In this document: piece by piece, positions 16,340 to 25,409 of the stretch
Numbering within the stretch: position 1 is the first letter of the stretch
Layout of the letters: every line of letters starts with the position of its first letter
Assembly (NCBI RefSeq): GCF_013304735.1
Contig: NZ_JAAITI010000030.1
Span: forward strand, 1-40,960
DNA length: 40,960 nt
Source of the DNA: Blautia luti
GTDB taxonomy: Bacteria > Bacillota > Clostridia > Lachnospirales > Lachnospiraceae
Direction: 5' to 3'
The notes under the pieces: model-generated
The model's input: only the letters and a program-made list of their open reading frames with translations
Databases searched by the model: none
What the model was told of the DNA's origin: nothing
Made by a program: the position numbers and the translations under genes

Positions 16340-17014
16340 ATGGAACAGTATAAGCAGGAATTTATTGAGTTTATGATCGACTGTAATGTCCTGAAATTTG
16401 GAGATTTTACTACGAAATCGGGAAGAAAAACACCATTTTTTGTAAATACAGGATTTTATCGTACCGGTGCACAGCTTCGTAAACTGGGTCAGTATTACGC
16501 AAAAGCGATCGAGAGCAAATTCGGACTGGATTTTGATGTGCTGTTTGGACCGGCATATAAAGGAATTCCTCTTTCTGTGGCAGCAACCATGGAAATCAGT
16601 GAAATGTACGGAAAGGATATCCGTTACTGTTCCAACCGTAAGGAAGTAAAAGACCACGGAGATAAGGGAATCCTTCTTGGCAGCCCGATCCAGGATGGGG
16701 ATAAAGTAGTGATCATTGAGGACGTTACGACTGCCGGAACATCCATTAAGGAAGCACTTCCGATTATCAAAGCACAGGGAGATGTAAATCCGATCGGTCT
16801 TGTGGTTTCTGTTGACCGTATGGAACGTGGTCAGGGAACCAAGAGTGCTCTGAAAGAGATTGAAGAGAATTATGGTCTTCAGACTACAGCAATTGTAACC
16901 ATGGCTGAGGTGGTTGAGCACCTCTACAATAAAGAATACAAAGGCCGTGTTGTGATTGATGATAAGCTGAAAGCAGCCATCGATGCATATTATGAGCAGT
17001 ACGGTGCAGAATAA
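16340..17014 (+). CDS. pyrE: Orotate phosphoribosyltransferase
   Basis: Transfers phosphoribosyl from PRPP to orotate to make OMP, the step before PyrF. The 224-aa length fits. The PRPP-binding signature VVIIEDVTTAGTS is centred on Glu127-Asp128. The flexible catalytic loop containing CSNRKEVKDHGDKG (about 93-106) supplies the usual Lys and His, and KSGRKTPFF near 28-36 contacts the substrate. ATGGAGG at 16324-16330 sets the ATG. It is separated from pyrD by 145 bases with its own promoter and leader. Confidence 0.96.
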   Translation: MEQYKQEFIEFMIDCNVLKFGDFTTKSGRKTPFFVNTGFYRTGAQLRKLGQYYAKAIESKFGLDFDVLFGPAYKGIPLSVAATMEISEMYGKDIRYCSNRKEVKDHGDKGILLGSPIQDGDKVVIIEDVTTAGTSIKEALPIIKAQGDVNPIGLVVSVDRMERGQGTKSALKEIEENYGLQTTAIVTMAEVVEHLYNKEYKGRVVIDDKLKAAIDAYYEQYGAE

Positions 17015-17044
17015 TACTGGTACAGAATATCATAATAAAAGAGC

Positions 17045-17068
17045 AGCGGATTCCGAATGTCCGCTTTT
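17045..17068 (+). terminator. Weak terminator-like hairpin after pyrE
   Basis: AGCGGA (17045-17050) pairs with TCCGCT (17060-17065), with a 9-base loop and a short TTTT. It lies between pyrE and the next small gene and would stop only part of the transcripts. Confidence 0.5.
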
Positions 17069-17087
17069 ACTGGGAGGACACAGACTT

Positions 17088-17240
17088 ATGAATGAAAAAA
17101 TTTATAAAACCATGGCGAGCAGCGGGGCGGGAAGTCTTGCACTCGGTATTGTCGTTCTGGTGACGGGACTTGTCACAGGGATTCTGATGATCGTGAACGG
17201 TGCGAGACTGCTCAAAAGAAAATCAGAGATTTTGATCTAG
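17088..17240 (+). CDS. Small membrane protein (50 aa), unknown
   Basis: A 50-aa protein with one long hydrophobic segment (about residues 13-38, GSLALGIVVLVTGLVTGILMIVNGA) framed by charged ends, N-terminal NEKIYK and C-terminal LLKRKSE. A Gly-rich hairpin of two short helices is also possible. GGGAGG (17072-17077) sets the ATG at 17088; an upstream in-frame ATG at 16983 lies inside pyrE without a ribosome site. The protein lies directly after pyrE. Function unknown. Confidence 0.7.
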   Translation: MNEKIYKTMASSGAGSLALGIVVLVTGLVTGILMIVNGARLLKRKSEILI

Positions 17241-17260
17241 GAAAAATATAAACAAAAATT

Positions 17261-17296
17261 CCGGAAAGCCGCACTCTGTTTCGTGTGGCTTTTCGG
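17261..17296. terminator. Strong hairpin before the VanZ-like gene
   Basis: CCGGAAAGCCGCAC (17261-17274) pairs with 17283-17296 in a 14-bp stem with two wobbles and an 8-base loop. It reads TTTT within the 3' arm but has no T-run after it. It probably ends transcripts from pyrE and the 50-aa gene, or insulates the VanZ-like gene. A GTG at 17285 within the stem is an unlikely start for that gene. Confidence 0.55.
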
Positions 17297-17317
17297 GCAT
17301 TTAAGCAGGGGAGAATA

Positions 17318-17776
17318 TTGAAAAAGGGGACAAAACACAGAGTAAAAAAACTCGGGACAGCTTTTTTTGTGCTGTATGTCCTGATACTTGTATACCTTCT
17401 TTTCTTTTCGGAAGGTTATGGCCGGGTAGCAGACGCGGAAAGAGAATTTCGATATAATTTTGTTCCGTTTGTTGAAATCAGGCGTTTTTGGGTCTACAGG
17501 AAACAATTAGGGATGTTTGCACTTTTTACAAATATTTTCGGAAATGTGCTGGGATTTATGCCATATGGGTTTGTTCTTCCGGTGATAAACCGAAGAATGC
17601 GAAATGGCTTTTTTATTATATTATCCGGTTTTTCCATCAGTCTGACGGTGGAGGTGATCCAGCTGATCACCAGGGTCGGATGTTTTGATGTGGATGATAT
17701 GATACTGAATACTCTGGGCGCGGCACTGGGATATGGAATTTACGCAGTCTGCGACAAAATTAGGAGAAAACATTAA
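17318..17776 (+). CDS. VanZ-family membrane protein
   Basis: A 152-aa integral membrane protein with about four transmembrane helices: near residues 13-31, 64-90 and 95-115, and a last one near 130-146. The pattern NxxPFxEI near the first loop, NIFGNVLGFMPYGF in helix 2 and the DVDDMILNTLGAALGY motif near the C-terminus are typical of VanZ-like proteins. The name comes from a teicoplanin-resistance accessory gene; most members, including this one, have unknown function. The start is a TTG with AGGGGAG at 17307-17313; a GTG at 17285 lies inside a hairpin and has no ribosome site. The stop overlaps the next ATG by one base. Confidence 0.85.
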   Translation: MKKGTKHRVKKLGTAFFVLYVLILVYLLFFSEGYGRVADAEREFRYNFVPFVEIRRFWVYRKQLGMFALFTNIFGNVLGFMPYGFVLPVINRRMRNGFFIILSGFSISLTVEVIQLITRVGCFDVDDMILNTLGAALGYGIYAVCDKIRRKH

Positions 17777-18090
17777 TGGCAAGAAGATATCGATATGCAT
17801 TTGCAAAAAAAAGAGAAGCTGCGAAAGGAAAGTGGTCCGTAGGACTGGCAGCAGCTTCCCTCGTGCTGTTTATTGTGGCAGTTGTGCTTGCACTTTTTCT
17901 TGACGGAAAGCTCGGGGGCCTGATTGGCGGAACCGGGCTTTTTGCGATGCTGCTGTCAGCATACGGCTTTGCACTGGGCCTTTCCAGCTTTTCAGAGGAA
18001 AACCGGAAACACCGCACAAGTATGATCGGATCAATCTTAAACGGTGTGATTCTGGTAATCTGGCTGGGACTTTTTTTATCAGGAGTATAA
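17776..18090 (+). CDS. Three-helix membrane protein (DUF6142-like)
   Basis: A 104-aa protein with a basic cytosolic N-terminus (ARRYRYAFAKKREAAKGK) and three hydrophobic segments at about 22-42, 46-68 and 85-103; the second contains a GLIGGTGLFAMLLSAYGFALGL run. The layout matches a small Lachnospiraceae family I recall as DUF6142, not verified. It overlaps the VanZ-like stop (TAATG) and is followed after three bases by the HD hydrolase gene, so the three genes are most likely one operon. No function is known. Confidence 0.8.
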   Translation: MARRYRYAFAKKREAAKGKWSVGLAAASLVLFIVAVVLALFLDGKLGGLIGGTGLFAMLLSAYGFALGLSSFSEENRKHRTSMIGSILNGVILVIWLGLFLSGV

Positions 18091-18093
18091 AAA

Positions 18094-18705
18094 ATGGAAG
18101 AAAAAGAACGATTAAAAAAACAGCTTGATTTTATCCTGGAAGTAGATAAAGTCAAAAATATTTTCCGTCAGACGTATCTTGCAGACGGAAACAGGAAAGA
18201 AAACGATGCGGAACATTCCTGGCATCTGGCGCTGATGGCAGTGCTTCTGAAGGAATATTCCAACGAGGAAGTGGATCTGTCGAAGGTAATTCCCATGGTA
18301 CTGGCACATGATCTTGTGGAGATTGATGCGGGAGATACCTATGCGTACGATGAGAAAGGGGCAGCCACCAAGGATGCCAGAGAGCGAAAAGCAGCGGAAC
18401 GGATCTACGGATTGCTGCCGGAAGATCAGGGACAGTGGCTGAAAGCACTCTGGGAGGAGTTTGAGGCCTACGAAACTCCAGAGGCGAAATTTGCCCATGT
18501 GCTGGATAACTGTCAGCCATTGTTTCTCAATGATGCTTCCAACGGAAGAAGCTGGGAAGAACATCAGGTAAAGAAAAGTCAGATTTATAAGAGAAACCAG
18601 AAAACAGGAGAAGGCTCCGAAGTGATCTGGGAATATATGAAAGAACTGATCGACAAACATATTGCCCTGGGGCATGTGATTGATGATGAAAAAGATGGGA
18701 GATGA
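18094..18705 (+). CDS. HD-domain hydrolase (HDDC2/YfbR-like)
   Basis: A 203-aa metal-dependent phosphohydrolase. The H...HD...D signature is visible as His41 (EHSWH), His72-Asp73 (AHDLVEIDAGD) and Asp138 (LDNCQP). This spacing and the EIDAGDTYAYD segment match the HDDC2/YfbR group, whose studied members remove phosphate from deoxynucleoside monophosphates. A nucleotide role would suit a position among pyrimidine and purine genes, but that is inference. AGGAG lies at the end of the preceding gene. The tail overlaps possible starts of the aminopeptidase gene. Confidence 0.88.
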   Translation: MEEKERLKKQLDFILEVDKVKNIFRQTYLADGNRKENDAEHSWHLALMAVLLKEYSNEEVDLSKVIPMVLAHDLVEIDAGDTYAYDEKGAATKDARERKAAERIYGLLPEDQGQWLKALWEEFEAYETPEAKFAHVLDNCQPLFLNDASNGRSWEEHQVKKSQIYKRNQKTGEGSEVIWEYMKELIDKHIALGHVIDDEKDGR

Positions 18706-18709
18706 AGTT

Positions 18710-20767
18710 TTGGACGAATGCATGAAAGAACGTTACGGACTTGCAAAAGAGCGGATCCGTGAGGTCATAACAGAAGAGACGGTAAAAGAACCGTTTGGAG
18801 ATTTTTTCAGAAAGATGGCGCAGTTTCTTTCCATGACAGCAGATGTGATGGATGAGGAGAATGTGGAACTTACCCTGGAGGAGCTGAAGGAGCGAAATCA
18901 TCGCTTTTATCAGGATATCCTTCCGGAAAACTATGAAAGCAGTTATGGAAATCCGGCTTATGCAGTAAATAAGCTGGGAGATTATGGAAAAGCTTTCAGT
19001 TTCCTGTATGCAGAACTTGCCGGAACAGTGGCTTATGCACATGAGAAAAGACTGTGGGATATGACAGTATCCATGGAACTGTTTCTGGAAGTATACTCTG
19101 CATTTTGTGAGGAAGAGCTTCCGGAGGCTGCAACAATAGAGGGAATCCTTCGTTCCTATGTGAATGACTACTGTCAGGATATGATGGAACAGAGAATCCG
19201 GGAGGGCGTAGATCCGGAACTTGATTTTGCAGCAGAGATTATTATGAATTCTGATCTTTCTGATCTGAGATATCTGTATCGTTACGGAGAGTATGTTTCT
19301 GAGAATGAGACAGGAGTGGCGGAGTTCTTAAATTCCCTTTCCCAGGAAGAGATCGATAAGATGGCTTCTACTTATACAGAAGGTTATCGGATCGGATTTA
19401 TCACCGGACGAAAAGATATCACAAAGAAGAAAACCGTAAATATCCGTTACAGCCTTGGATTTGAGCGTATGGTAAAGGCTGCGATCCTTCAGTTTGAAAA
19501 AATGGGACTGAAACCGGTGATCTACCGTCATGCAACACATGCAGTGAACAAAAGAGGCGCAGTTCGTGTGGGCTATACCGGTGGCGTTGCCAATCCGCAG
19601 TACGATTACGATCATCGTCAGGACAGTGCACTGTTCCTGGACGGAGATTTTGTGCAGCGAAAACTCCGTGCCATGCAGACTTCTTATGAGAAGTACAGAG
19701 AACTGGCAGAGGTACATGGAGGCCCGGCCTGCATTGACACGTTTGGAGAAAATCCGTTCTCTCCGGTAAGCAAACCGGAAGCTTACGCATTAAGTGAGGC
19801 ACAGCAGAAGCTGCAGACAGAGCTTGACAATGAATCCGGACAGATCGTAAACCGTTACATTAAAGGTGATGAGAGAAGTTTTACCATTATTGCCTATCCG
19901 GTTCCTGAGATCGGTGGAAATTATGAGGAAATTTTCCGTGAGATCGTAAAGATCAATACTCTGGATTATCATCTTTATCAGGAGATCCAGCAGACGATCA
20001 TCAATACTCTGGACACCTGTGAGTGGGTGGAGGTCAAAGGCCGTGGAGATAATGAGACGGATCTTCTGATCCATCTTCATGAGCTGACAGATCCGAAGAA
20101 ACAGACGAATTTTGAGAACTGCGTGGCAGATGTGAACATTCCGGTAGGAGAAGTCTTTACCTCCCCGCAGCTTGCAGGAACCGGCGGGATCCTTCATGTG
20201 AAAAAAGTATATCTGAACGGATTGCAGTTCCGTGACCTGAAACTGGTATTTGACTGCGGTCAGGTGATCGATTATACCTGCTCCAATTTTAAAACAGAAG
20301 AAGAAAACAGGAAGTATATCGAGGATAACATCCTCCATCATCATCCGAAGATCCCGATGGGTGAATTTGCCATTGGTACAAACACCACAGCTTATGTGGC
20401 AGCACTGAAATACGGAATTGCGGACAAGCTTCCGATCCTGATCGCAGAGAAAATGGGACCGCATTTCGCAGTGGGTGATACCTGCTACAGCTGGGCAGAA
20501 GATACACCGGTATACAATCCGGACGGAAAAGAGATCATTGCCAGAGACAACGAGATTTCCGAGATGCGTAAGGATGATGTAAGCCTTGCTTATTATGGAT
20601 GCCACATGGATATCACCATTCCTTATGATGAGCTTGGAAGCATCCGTGTGATTGATGATGAGGGAGAAATGATCTCCATTATTGAAAATGGAAGGTTTGT
20701 TCTTCCTGGAACCGAGGAATTAAACCGTCCTTTTGAAAATCTTCCATTAAATATTAATATAAGTTAA
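18710..20767 (+). CDS. M29-family aminopeptidase with long N-terminal extension
   Basis: The C-terminal ~440 residues match M29 metalloaminopeptidases (AmpS/PepS/aminopeptidase T): GEVFTSPQLAGTGG with Glu481, an HHH segment, GEFAIGTNT and the metal-binding YGCHMD (His632, Asp634). Such enzymes trim N-terminal residues from peptides in the cytosol. The family is usually about 400 aa; here about 240 residues precede the core, acidic and helical with no recognised domain. The start is uncertain. Codons at 18680-18695 overlap the HD gene without a ribosome site. The TTG at 18710, with GGGAG at 18697-18701, gives MDECMKERYG and is preferred. It follows the HD gene closely, probably in one operon. 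Confidence 0.88.
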   Translation: MDECMKERYGLAKERIREVITEETVKEPFGDFFRKMAQFLSMTADVMDEENVELTLEELKERNHRFYQDILPENYESSYGNPAYAVNKLGDYGKAFSFLYAELAGTVAYAHEKRLWDMTVSMELFLEVYSAFCEEELPEAATIEGILRSYVNDYCQDMMEQRIREGVDPELDFAAEIIMNSDLSDLRYLYRYGEYVSENETGVAEFLNSLSQEEIDKMASTYTEGYRIGFITGRKDITKKKTVNIRYSLGFERMVKAAILQFEKMGLKPVIYRHATHAVNKRGAVRVGYTGGVANPQYDYDHRQDSALFLDGDFVQRKLRAMQTSYEKYRELAEVHGGPACIDTFGENPFSPVSKPEAYALSEAQQKLQTELDNESGQIVNRYIKGDERSFTIIAYPVPEIGGNYEEIFREIVKINTLDYHLYQEIQQTIINTLDTCEWVEVKGRGDNETDLLIHLHELTDPKKQTNFENCVADVNIPVGEVFTSPQLAGTGGILHVKKVYLNGLQFRDLKLVFDCGQVIDYTCSNFKTEEENRKYIEDNILHHHPKIPMGEFAIGTNTTAYVAALKYGIADKLPILIAEKMGPHFAVGDTCYSWAEDTPVYNPDGKEIIARDNEISEMRKDDVSLAYYGCHMDITIPYDELGSIRVIDDEGEMISIIENGRFVLPGTEELNRPFENLPLNINIS

Positions 20768-20796
20768 TTAGTAAATTTACAGTTTTTCCGATCGTA

Positions 20797-20825
20797 TTGA
20801 CAGAAAGTGAGAATATACGTAGAAT
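20797..20825 (+). promoter_or_regulatory. purE operon promoter
   Basis: TTGACA (20797-20802), exactly 17 bases and TAGAAT (20820-20825) match the sigma-A consensus at eleven of twelve positions. The leader is about 60 bases, with no purine riboswitch and no PurR box that I can recognise. Confidence 0.87.
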
Positions 20826-20891
20826 AACCATAACAATAGTCAAACAACTACAGGTAAACATTCAGTTAGTGTACCACGAAAGGAGAACACA

Positions 20892-21392
20892 ATGGCAAAA
20901 GTAGGAATTGTAATGGGTAGTGATTCAGATATGCCGGTTATGAGTAAAGCAGCAGATATCCTGGAGAAACTGGGAATTGATTATGAAATGAAGATCATTT
21001 CCGCACACAGAGAACCAGATGTATTTTTCGAGTATGCAAAGACAGCAGAAGAAAAAGGCTTCAAAGTGATCATCGCAGGCGCAGGAATGGCAGCTCATCT
21101 TCCGGGAATGTGTGCGGCGATCTTTCCAATGCCGGTAATCGGTATCCCGATGCATACAACATCTCTGGGAGGAAGAGATTCCCTTTACTCTATCGTACAG
21201 ATGCCAAGCGGTATCCCGGTTGCCACAGTAGCGATCAACGGCGGTGCCAATGCGGGACTTCTTGCAGCCAAGATCCTTGCAACTTCTGATGCAGAGCTTC
21301 TTTCCAGACTGAAAGCGTACAGCCAGGATCTGAAAGAACAGGTTGAGAAGAAAGACGCAAGACTTCAGGAAGTTGGATACAAGAACTACTAA
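20892..21392 (+). CDS. purE: N5-carboxyaminoimidazole ribonucleotide mutase
   Basis: Converts N5-CAIR to CAIR in purine synthesis (class I PurE). The 166-aa length is typical. GSDSD (residues 9-13) binds the phosphate, SAHREPD with His39 is the catalytic signature, and [12 protein letters not shown] (about 63-74) lines the active site. AAAGGAG precedes the ATG. It leads purE-purM-purN-purD behind a strong promoter. A partner PurK would be needed to make N5-CAIR and is not in this window. Confidence 0.97.
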   Translation: MAKVGIVMGSDSDMPVMSKAADILEKLGIDYEMKIISAHREPDVFFEYAKTAEEKGFKVIIAGAGMAAHLPGMCAAIFPMPVIGIPMHTTSLGGRDSLYSIVQMPSGIPVATVAINGGANAGLLAAKILATSDAELLSRLKAYSQDLKEQVEKKDARLQEVGYKNY

Positions 21393-21451
21393 GAACCGGT
21401 TATAAATTTTTTACCATAAAAATAAAAGAGTGTTGTCATAAGGAGGACATT

Positions 21452-22477
21452 ATGGATTACAAGACTTCAGGCGTAGATATTGAGGCAGGATACAAATCAG
21501 TAGAGCTGATGAAAAAACACATTGCCAAGACAATGAGACCGGAGGTACTTGGAGGAATCGGTGGATTCTCAGGTGCATTTTCCATGGAGAAATTCAAAGA
21601 TATGGAAGAACCTACACTGGTTTCCGGAACAGACGGATGCGGAACCAAGGTTAAGGTAGCCATGGTTATGGACAAACATGATACCATCGGAATCGATGCC
21701 GTAGCCATGTGCGTGAATGATATTGCGTGTGCAGGCGGCGAGCCACTGTTTTTCCTGGACTACATTGCCTGCGGCAAAAACTATCCGGAGAAGATCGCAG
21801 AGATCGTAAAAGGTGTTGCAGAAGGCTGCGTACAGTCTGAGGCGGCTCTGATCGGCGGTGAGACGGCAGAACATCCTGGACTTATGCCGGAGGATGAGTA
21901 TGACCTTGCCGGATTTGCCGTAGGAATCGTTGACAAAAAAGATCTTCTCACAGGAGAGGCCCTGAAACCGGGAGATGTCCTGATCGGTATGGCATCCACA
22001 GGTGTTCACAGCAACGGATTTTCTCTTGTACGTAAAGTATTCGACATGACAAAAGAATCCCTGGATACTTATTATGATGAACTTGGAACAACTCTGGGAG
22101 AGGCACTGATCGCACCGACCAGAATCTATGTAAAAGCACTGAAGAGCATCCGCGAGACCGGAGTGAAGATCCATGCATGCAGCCATATCACAGGCGGCGG
22201 ATTCTATGAGAACATTCCGCGTATGCTGAAAGAGGGAACCAGAGCTGTTGTCAAGAAAGACAGCTATCCGGTACTTCCAATCTTCAAACTTCTTGCAGAA
22301 AAAGGAAATATTGAAGAGCATATGATGTACAATACATACAATATGGGCCTTGGAATGATCCTGGCAGTAGATCCAGCAGATGTTGACAAAACAATGGAAG
22401 CGATCCGTAAGACTGGTGACAAGCCATATGTAGTAGGAAGCATCGAAGAAGGAGAAAAGGGAGTGACCTTATGTTAA
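21452..22477 (+). CDS. purM: Phosphoribosylformylglycinamidine cyclo-ligase (AIR synthetase)
   Basis: ATP-dependent closure of FGAM to AIR, the fifth step of purine synthesis. The 341-aa protein has the PurM/AIRS fold: GGFSGAF near 36-42, [11 protein letters not shown] (about 57-67), [17 protein letters not shown] (ATP site, about 83-99), [10 protein letters not shown] and the C-terminal [20 protein letters not shown] at 21440-21446 precedes the ATG. It follows purE by 59 bases with no terminator between, and overlaps purN by 7 bases. Confidence 0.97.
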   Translation: MDYKTSGVDIEAGYKSVELMKKHIAKTMRPEVLGGIGGFSGAFSMEKFKDMEEPTLVSGTDGCGTKVKVAMVMDKHDTIGIDAVAMCVNDIACAGGEPLFFLDYIACGKNYPEKIAEIVKGVAEGCVQSEAALIGGETAEHPGLMPEDEYDLAGFAVGIVDKKDLLTGEALKPGDVLIGMASTGVHSNGFSLVRKVFDMTKESLDTYYDELGTTLGEALIAPTRIYVKALKSIRETGVKIHACSHITGGGFYENIPRMLKEGTRAVVKKDSYPVLPIFKLLAEKGNIEEHMMYNTYNMGLGMILAVDPADVDKTMEAIRKTGDKPYVVGSIEEGEKGVTLC

Positions 22478-23094
22478 AGATCGGCGTTCTTGTTTCCGGC
22501 GGAGGAACAAATCTTCAGGCAATCCTGGATGCCATTGATGCAGGAGAGATCACAAACGCAGAAGTGGATATCGTGATCAGCAACAATGCTTCTGCCTACG
22601 CACTGGAAAGAGCCAGAAAACATGACATAGAAGCGATATGTATCGCACCAAAAGACTATCCGGACAGGGAGGCTTTCCATAAAGCATTGCTTTCCAAACT
22701 TCAGGAGAGAGGGGTAGACCTGATCGTTCTTGCGGGATATCTGGTTGCGATTCCTCCGATGATGGTGGAGGCATATCCAAACAAGATCATCAATATCCAT
22801 CCATCTCTGATCCCGTCTTTCTGCGGAAAAGGTTTCTATGGACTGAAGGTTCATGATGCAGTTCTTGCAAGAGGAGTAAAAGTAACCGGTGCTACGGTTC
22901 ATTTCGTAGATGCAGGTACAGATACAGGCCCGATCATCCTTCAGAAAGCGGTGAAGGTAAAAGACGGAGACACATCCAAGGAGCTTCAGAGACGTGTAAT
23001 GGAGAAAGCAGAATGGAAGATCCTTCCGGAAGCCATCAATCTTATCGCCAATGACAAGATCACAGTGACAGATGGAATTGTTTCTTTAAAGTAA
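22471..23094 (+). CDS. purN: Phosphoribosylglycinamide formyltransferase
   Basis: Transfers a formyl group from 10-formyl-THF to GAR, the third purine step. At 207 aa it is the normal length. [10 protein letters not shown] (about 8-17) binds the substrate phosphate; the catalytic triad is visible as Asn108 and His110 in [10 protein letters not shown] and Asp151 in DAGTDTGPI. The start ATG overlaps the end of purM by seven bases, with GGAG in the purM coding end. It is co-transcribed with purD. Confidence 0.96.
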   Translation: MLKIGVLVSGGGTNLQAILDAIDAGEITNAEVDIVISNNASAYALERARKHDIEAICIAPKDYPDREAFHKALLSKLQERGVDLIVLAGYLVAIPPMMVEAYPNKIINIHPSLIPSFCGKGFYGLKVHDAVLARGVKVTGATVHFVDAGTDTGPIILQKAVKVKDGDTSKELQRRVMEKAEWKILPEAINLIANDKITVTDGIVSLK

Positions 23095-23126
23095 TCACAA
23101 AACAGATGAAACAAAGGAGTAAACAG

Positions 23127-24401
23127 ATGAAAGTATTAATCGTAGGAAGCGGCGGAAGAGAGCATGCAATTGCATGGAGTGTTGCAAAAAGCCCGAAAGT
23201 TGACAAGATTTACTGTGCACCTGGAAATGCAGGAATCGCAGAGTACGCAGAATGCGTAGATATCGGAGCAATGGAATTCGAGAAACTGGCAGCCTTTGCC
23301 AAAGAAAAAGAGATCGATCTTACCATCGTGGGAATGGATGATCCTCTTGTGGGCGGAATCGTAGATGTATTTGAGGCAGAGGGACTTCGTGTATTCGGAC
23401 CGCGCAAAAACGCAGCCATTCTGGAAGGCTCCAAGGCTTTTTCCAAGGATCTTATGAAGAAATACGATATCCCTACTGCAGCTTATGAGAATTTTGATGA
23501 TCCGGAGAAAGCTCTGGAATATTTAAGAACCGAAGCAAAATTCCCGATCGTTCTGAAAGCAGATGGCCTTGCACTTGGAAAAGGTGTTCTGATCTGCCAG
23601 GATCTTGCAGAGGCAGAAGCCGGCGTAAAAGAGATCATGGAAGATAAAAAATTCGGAAATGCTGGAAATACCATGGTAATTGAAGAATTCATGACAGGTC
23701 GTGAAGTTTCCGTGCTTTCTTTTGTAGATGGAAAGACCATTCGCACCATGACATCCGCACAGGATCACAAACGTGCCAAGGATGGAGACCAGGGACTGAA
23801 TACCGGTGGAATGGGAACATTTTCCCCAAGTCCGTTCTATACTCCGGAAGTAGATGAATTCTGTAAGAAATATATTTATCAGAAGACTGTAGATGCCATG
23901 GCATCTGAGGGACGTCCGTTTAAGGGAATTATTTTCTTTGGACTGATGCTTACTGCAGATGGCCCGAAGGTACTGGAATATAATGCAAGATTTGGTGATC
24001 CGGAAGCACAGGTTGTTCTTCCGCGTATGGAGAATGATATTATTGAAGTGATGGAAGCCTGTGTAGACGGAAATCTGGATCAGATTGATCTGAAATTCGA
24101 AGACAATGCGGCAGTATGTGTTGTTCTTGCAAGTGATGGATATCCTGTAAAATATGAAAAGGGTATTCCGATTCAGGGATTTGAGAACTTCAAGGACAAA
24201 GATGGATACTACTGTTTCCATGCTGGAACCAAATTTAAAGACGGCCAGATCGTTACAAACGGAGGCCGTGTTCTTGGTATCACTGCCAAGGGAAAAACGC
24301 TGAAAGAGGCAAGAAAGAACGCATATGCTGCTACTGAGTGGATCAGTTTTGCAAACAAATATATGCGTCATGACATTGGAAAAGCGATCGACGAGGCATG
24401 A
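23127..24401 (+). CDS. purD: Phosphoribosylamine-glycine ligase
   Basis: ATP-grasp enzyme that joins glycine to phosphoribosylamine (second purine step). The 424-aa protein begins with the N-domain signature KVLIVGSGGREHA. The ATP-grasp core contains LKADGLALGKGV (about 141-152), the GGMGTFSP loop (about 229-236) and YNARFGDPE (about 285-293), and the C-terminal domain is present. AAAGGAG at 23113-23119 supports the ATG at 23127 rather than an in-frame ATG seven codons earlier. It is the last gene of the purE cluster; no terminator is obvious before the next promoter. Confidence 0.96.
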   Translation: MKVLIVGSGGREHAIAWSVAKSPKVDKIYCAPGNAGIAEYAECVDIGAMEFEKLAAFAKEKEIDLTIVGMDDPLVGGIVDVFEAEGLRVFGPRKNAAILEGSKAFSKDLMKKYDIPTAAYENFDDPEKALEYLRTEAKFPIVLKADGLALGKGVLICQDLAEAEAGVKEIMEDKKFGNAGNTMVIEEFMTGREVSVLSFVDGKTIRTMTSAQDHKRAKDGDQGLNTGGMGTFSPSPFYTPEVDEFCKKYIYQKTVDAMASEGRPFKGIIFFGLMLTADGPKVLEYNARFGDPEAQVVLPRMENDIIEVMEACVDGNLDQIDLKFEDNAAVCVVLASDGYPVKYEKGIPIQGFENFKDKDGYYCFHAGTKFKDGQIVTNGGRVLGITAKGKTLKEARKNAYAATEWISFANKYMRHDIGKAIDEA

Positions 24402-24426
24402 ATTGGTCAGTTTTCACAGGCACAGC

Positions 24427-24456
24427 TTGACGAAAACAGGGATTTCATTGTACAAT
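24427..24456 (+). promoter_or_regulatory. Promoter of the SseB-like gene
   Basis: TTGACG (24427-24432), an 18-base spacer and TACAAT (24451-24456) form a plausible sigma-A promoter. The start near 24463 would give a 100-base leader. Confidence 0.7.
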
Positions 24457-24502
24457 AGTAACAACTATGAAACACAGTGAGTAGTTACGAATAATAAAAA
24501 GC

Positions 24503-24536
24503 TGGATGCCATTTCTTTGCTGAAGTGTCGCATCCA
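24503..24536 (+). promoter_or_regulatory. Hairpin in the leader of the SseB-like gene
   Basis: TGGATGC (24503-24509) pairs with GCATCCA (24530-24536) around a 20-base loop. It sits 26 bases before the start codon and upstream of the AGAGAGG ribosome site. No T-run follows; the role is unknown. Confidence 0.4.
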
Positions 24537-24562
24537 AGTGATGAGGCAGAGAGGACAGAAAA

Positions 24563-25336
24563 ATGGGAATCAGTGTAGAAGAAGCAATTCATGAACTCAG
24601 AAACAGGGAAGAAGTATTTGTTGCATATTCACAGGCAACCAAGCTTCCGTATGTAACCTGTGATGATGAGACATTTAATGATCAGGCGAGAATTTTTGCC
24701 ACAGAAGAAGAAATAAAAGAATATGGAAAACAGCTCCTGGAGGATAAGATCCTTCTTATGGGCATGAAATATGAGAAGAAAGATTTTCCGAGACTGTATG
24801 GAACGCTGTATGCAATCGGAGTAAACAGTGTAATCTGGATTGATGGAGAAGAGCAGATTGAAATAGAAATTGGAAAAATCGCAAAGCAGAGAGATATGAG
24901 TAAAATCGAGCCGGCGAAGAGACCGCTTCTGAATCCATCTCTTGAGCTTTCCGGTATTTACTTTATGCAGGAACTTCGCCGTCCGGTAAAACAGGAAGAA
25001 CACAAAAATATCCGTGAGCTTGAAGAAGAGCTGATCGCGAATTTACGAAAAGCAGAATTTCTGATTGCTATCAATGCAGAACAGGAAGAAGACGGAAAAC
25101 TTCATATTCCATATCTGAAAAACAAAGAGGACAAGATTCTGCAGCCTGTATTCACAGATGTTATGGAGTTTGAGAAATTCGGAAGAGGTAAAAATCTCCG
25201 TGTTGCAAAAGTAACCATGGACAAACTTCCGAGCCTGATGATTCCACAGGCAAACGCTTATGTGATAAATCCACTGGGCTTTAATCTGATTCTGAACAAA
25301 GAACAGGTAGAAAAGATTGCAGGGATCAGCAAATAA
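24563..25336 (+). CDS. SseB-domain-like protein, function unknown
   Basis: A 257-aa soluble protein. The C-terminal half (about 135-257) looks like an SseB N-terminal-type domain (helix of Glu/Leu repeats IRELEEELIANLRKAEFLIA, then paired beta strands ending VINPLGFNLILNKEQVEKI). The N-terminal half repeats a related alpha/beta pattern (VFVAYSQATKLPYVT, LYAIGVNSVIWIDG) without a recognised name. No catalytic motif, signal or membrane segment is seen. AGAGAGG precedes the ATG. It has its own promoter and is followed by a terminator-like hairpin only 25 bases from the regulator gene, so some transcripts may run on into the regulator and clpC. Confidence 0.75.
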   Translation: MGISVEEAIHELRNREEVFVAYSQATKLPYVTCDDETFNDQARIFATEEEIKEYGKQLLEDKILLMGMKYEKKDFPRLYGTLYAIGVNSVIWIDGEEQIEIEIGKIAKQRDMSKIEPAKRPLLNPSLELSGIYFMQELRRPVKQEEHKNIRELEEELIANLRKAEFLIAINAEQEEDGKLHIPYLKNKEDKILQPVFTDVMEFEKFGRGKNLRVAKVTMDKLPSLMIPQANAYVINPLGFNLILNKEQVEKIAGISK

Positions 25337-25353
25337 AAACAAAAAATTACAGC

Positions 25354-25384
25354 AGGCTGCCAGGATGAAACTGGGCAGCCTTTT
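25354..25384 (+). terminator. Terminator-like hairpin after the SseB-like gene
   Basis: AGGCTGCC (25354-25361) pairs with GGCAGCCT (25374-25381) around a 12-base loop and is followed by TTTT. Only 25 bases separate it from the next start, so no full promoter for the regulator fits after it. Confidence 0.75.
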
Positions 25385-25409
25385 GCTGTTGTAGAGGAGA
25401 GATTGCCCT

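Noticed and set aside
20826..20891. Purine riboswitch or PurR box before purE
   Set aside because: The 60-base leader lacks the conserved riboswitch core and a recognisable PurR motif.
23523..24371. A 282-codon minus-strand frame opposite purD
   Set aside because: It is antisense to a well-supported enzyme gene, with an atypical residue composition and no start signals.
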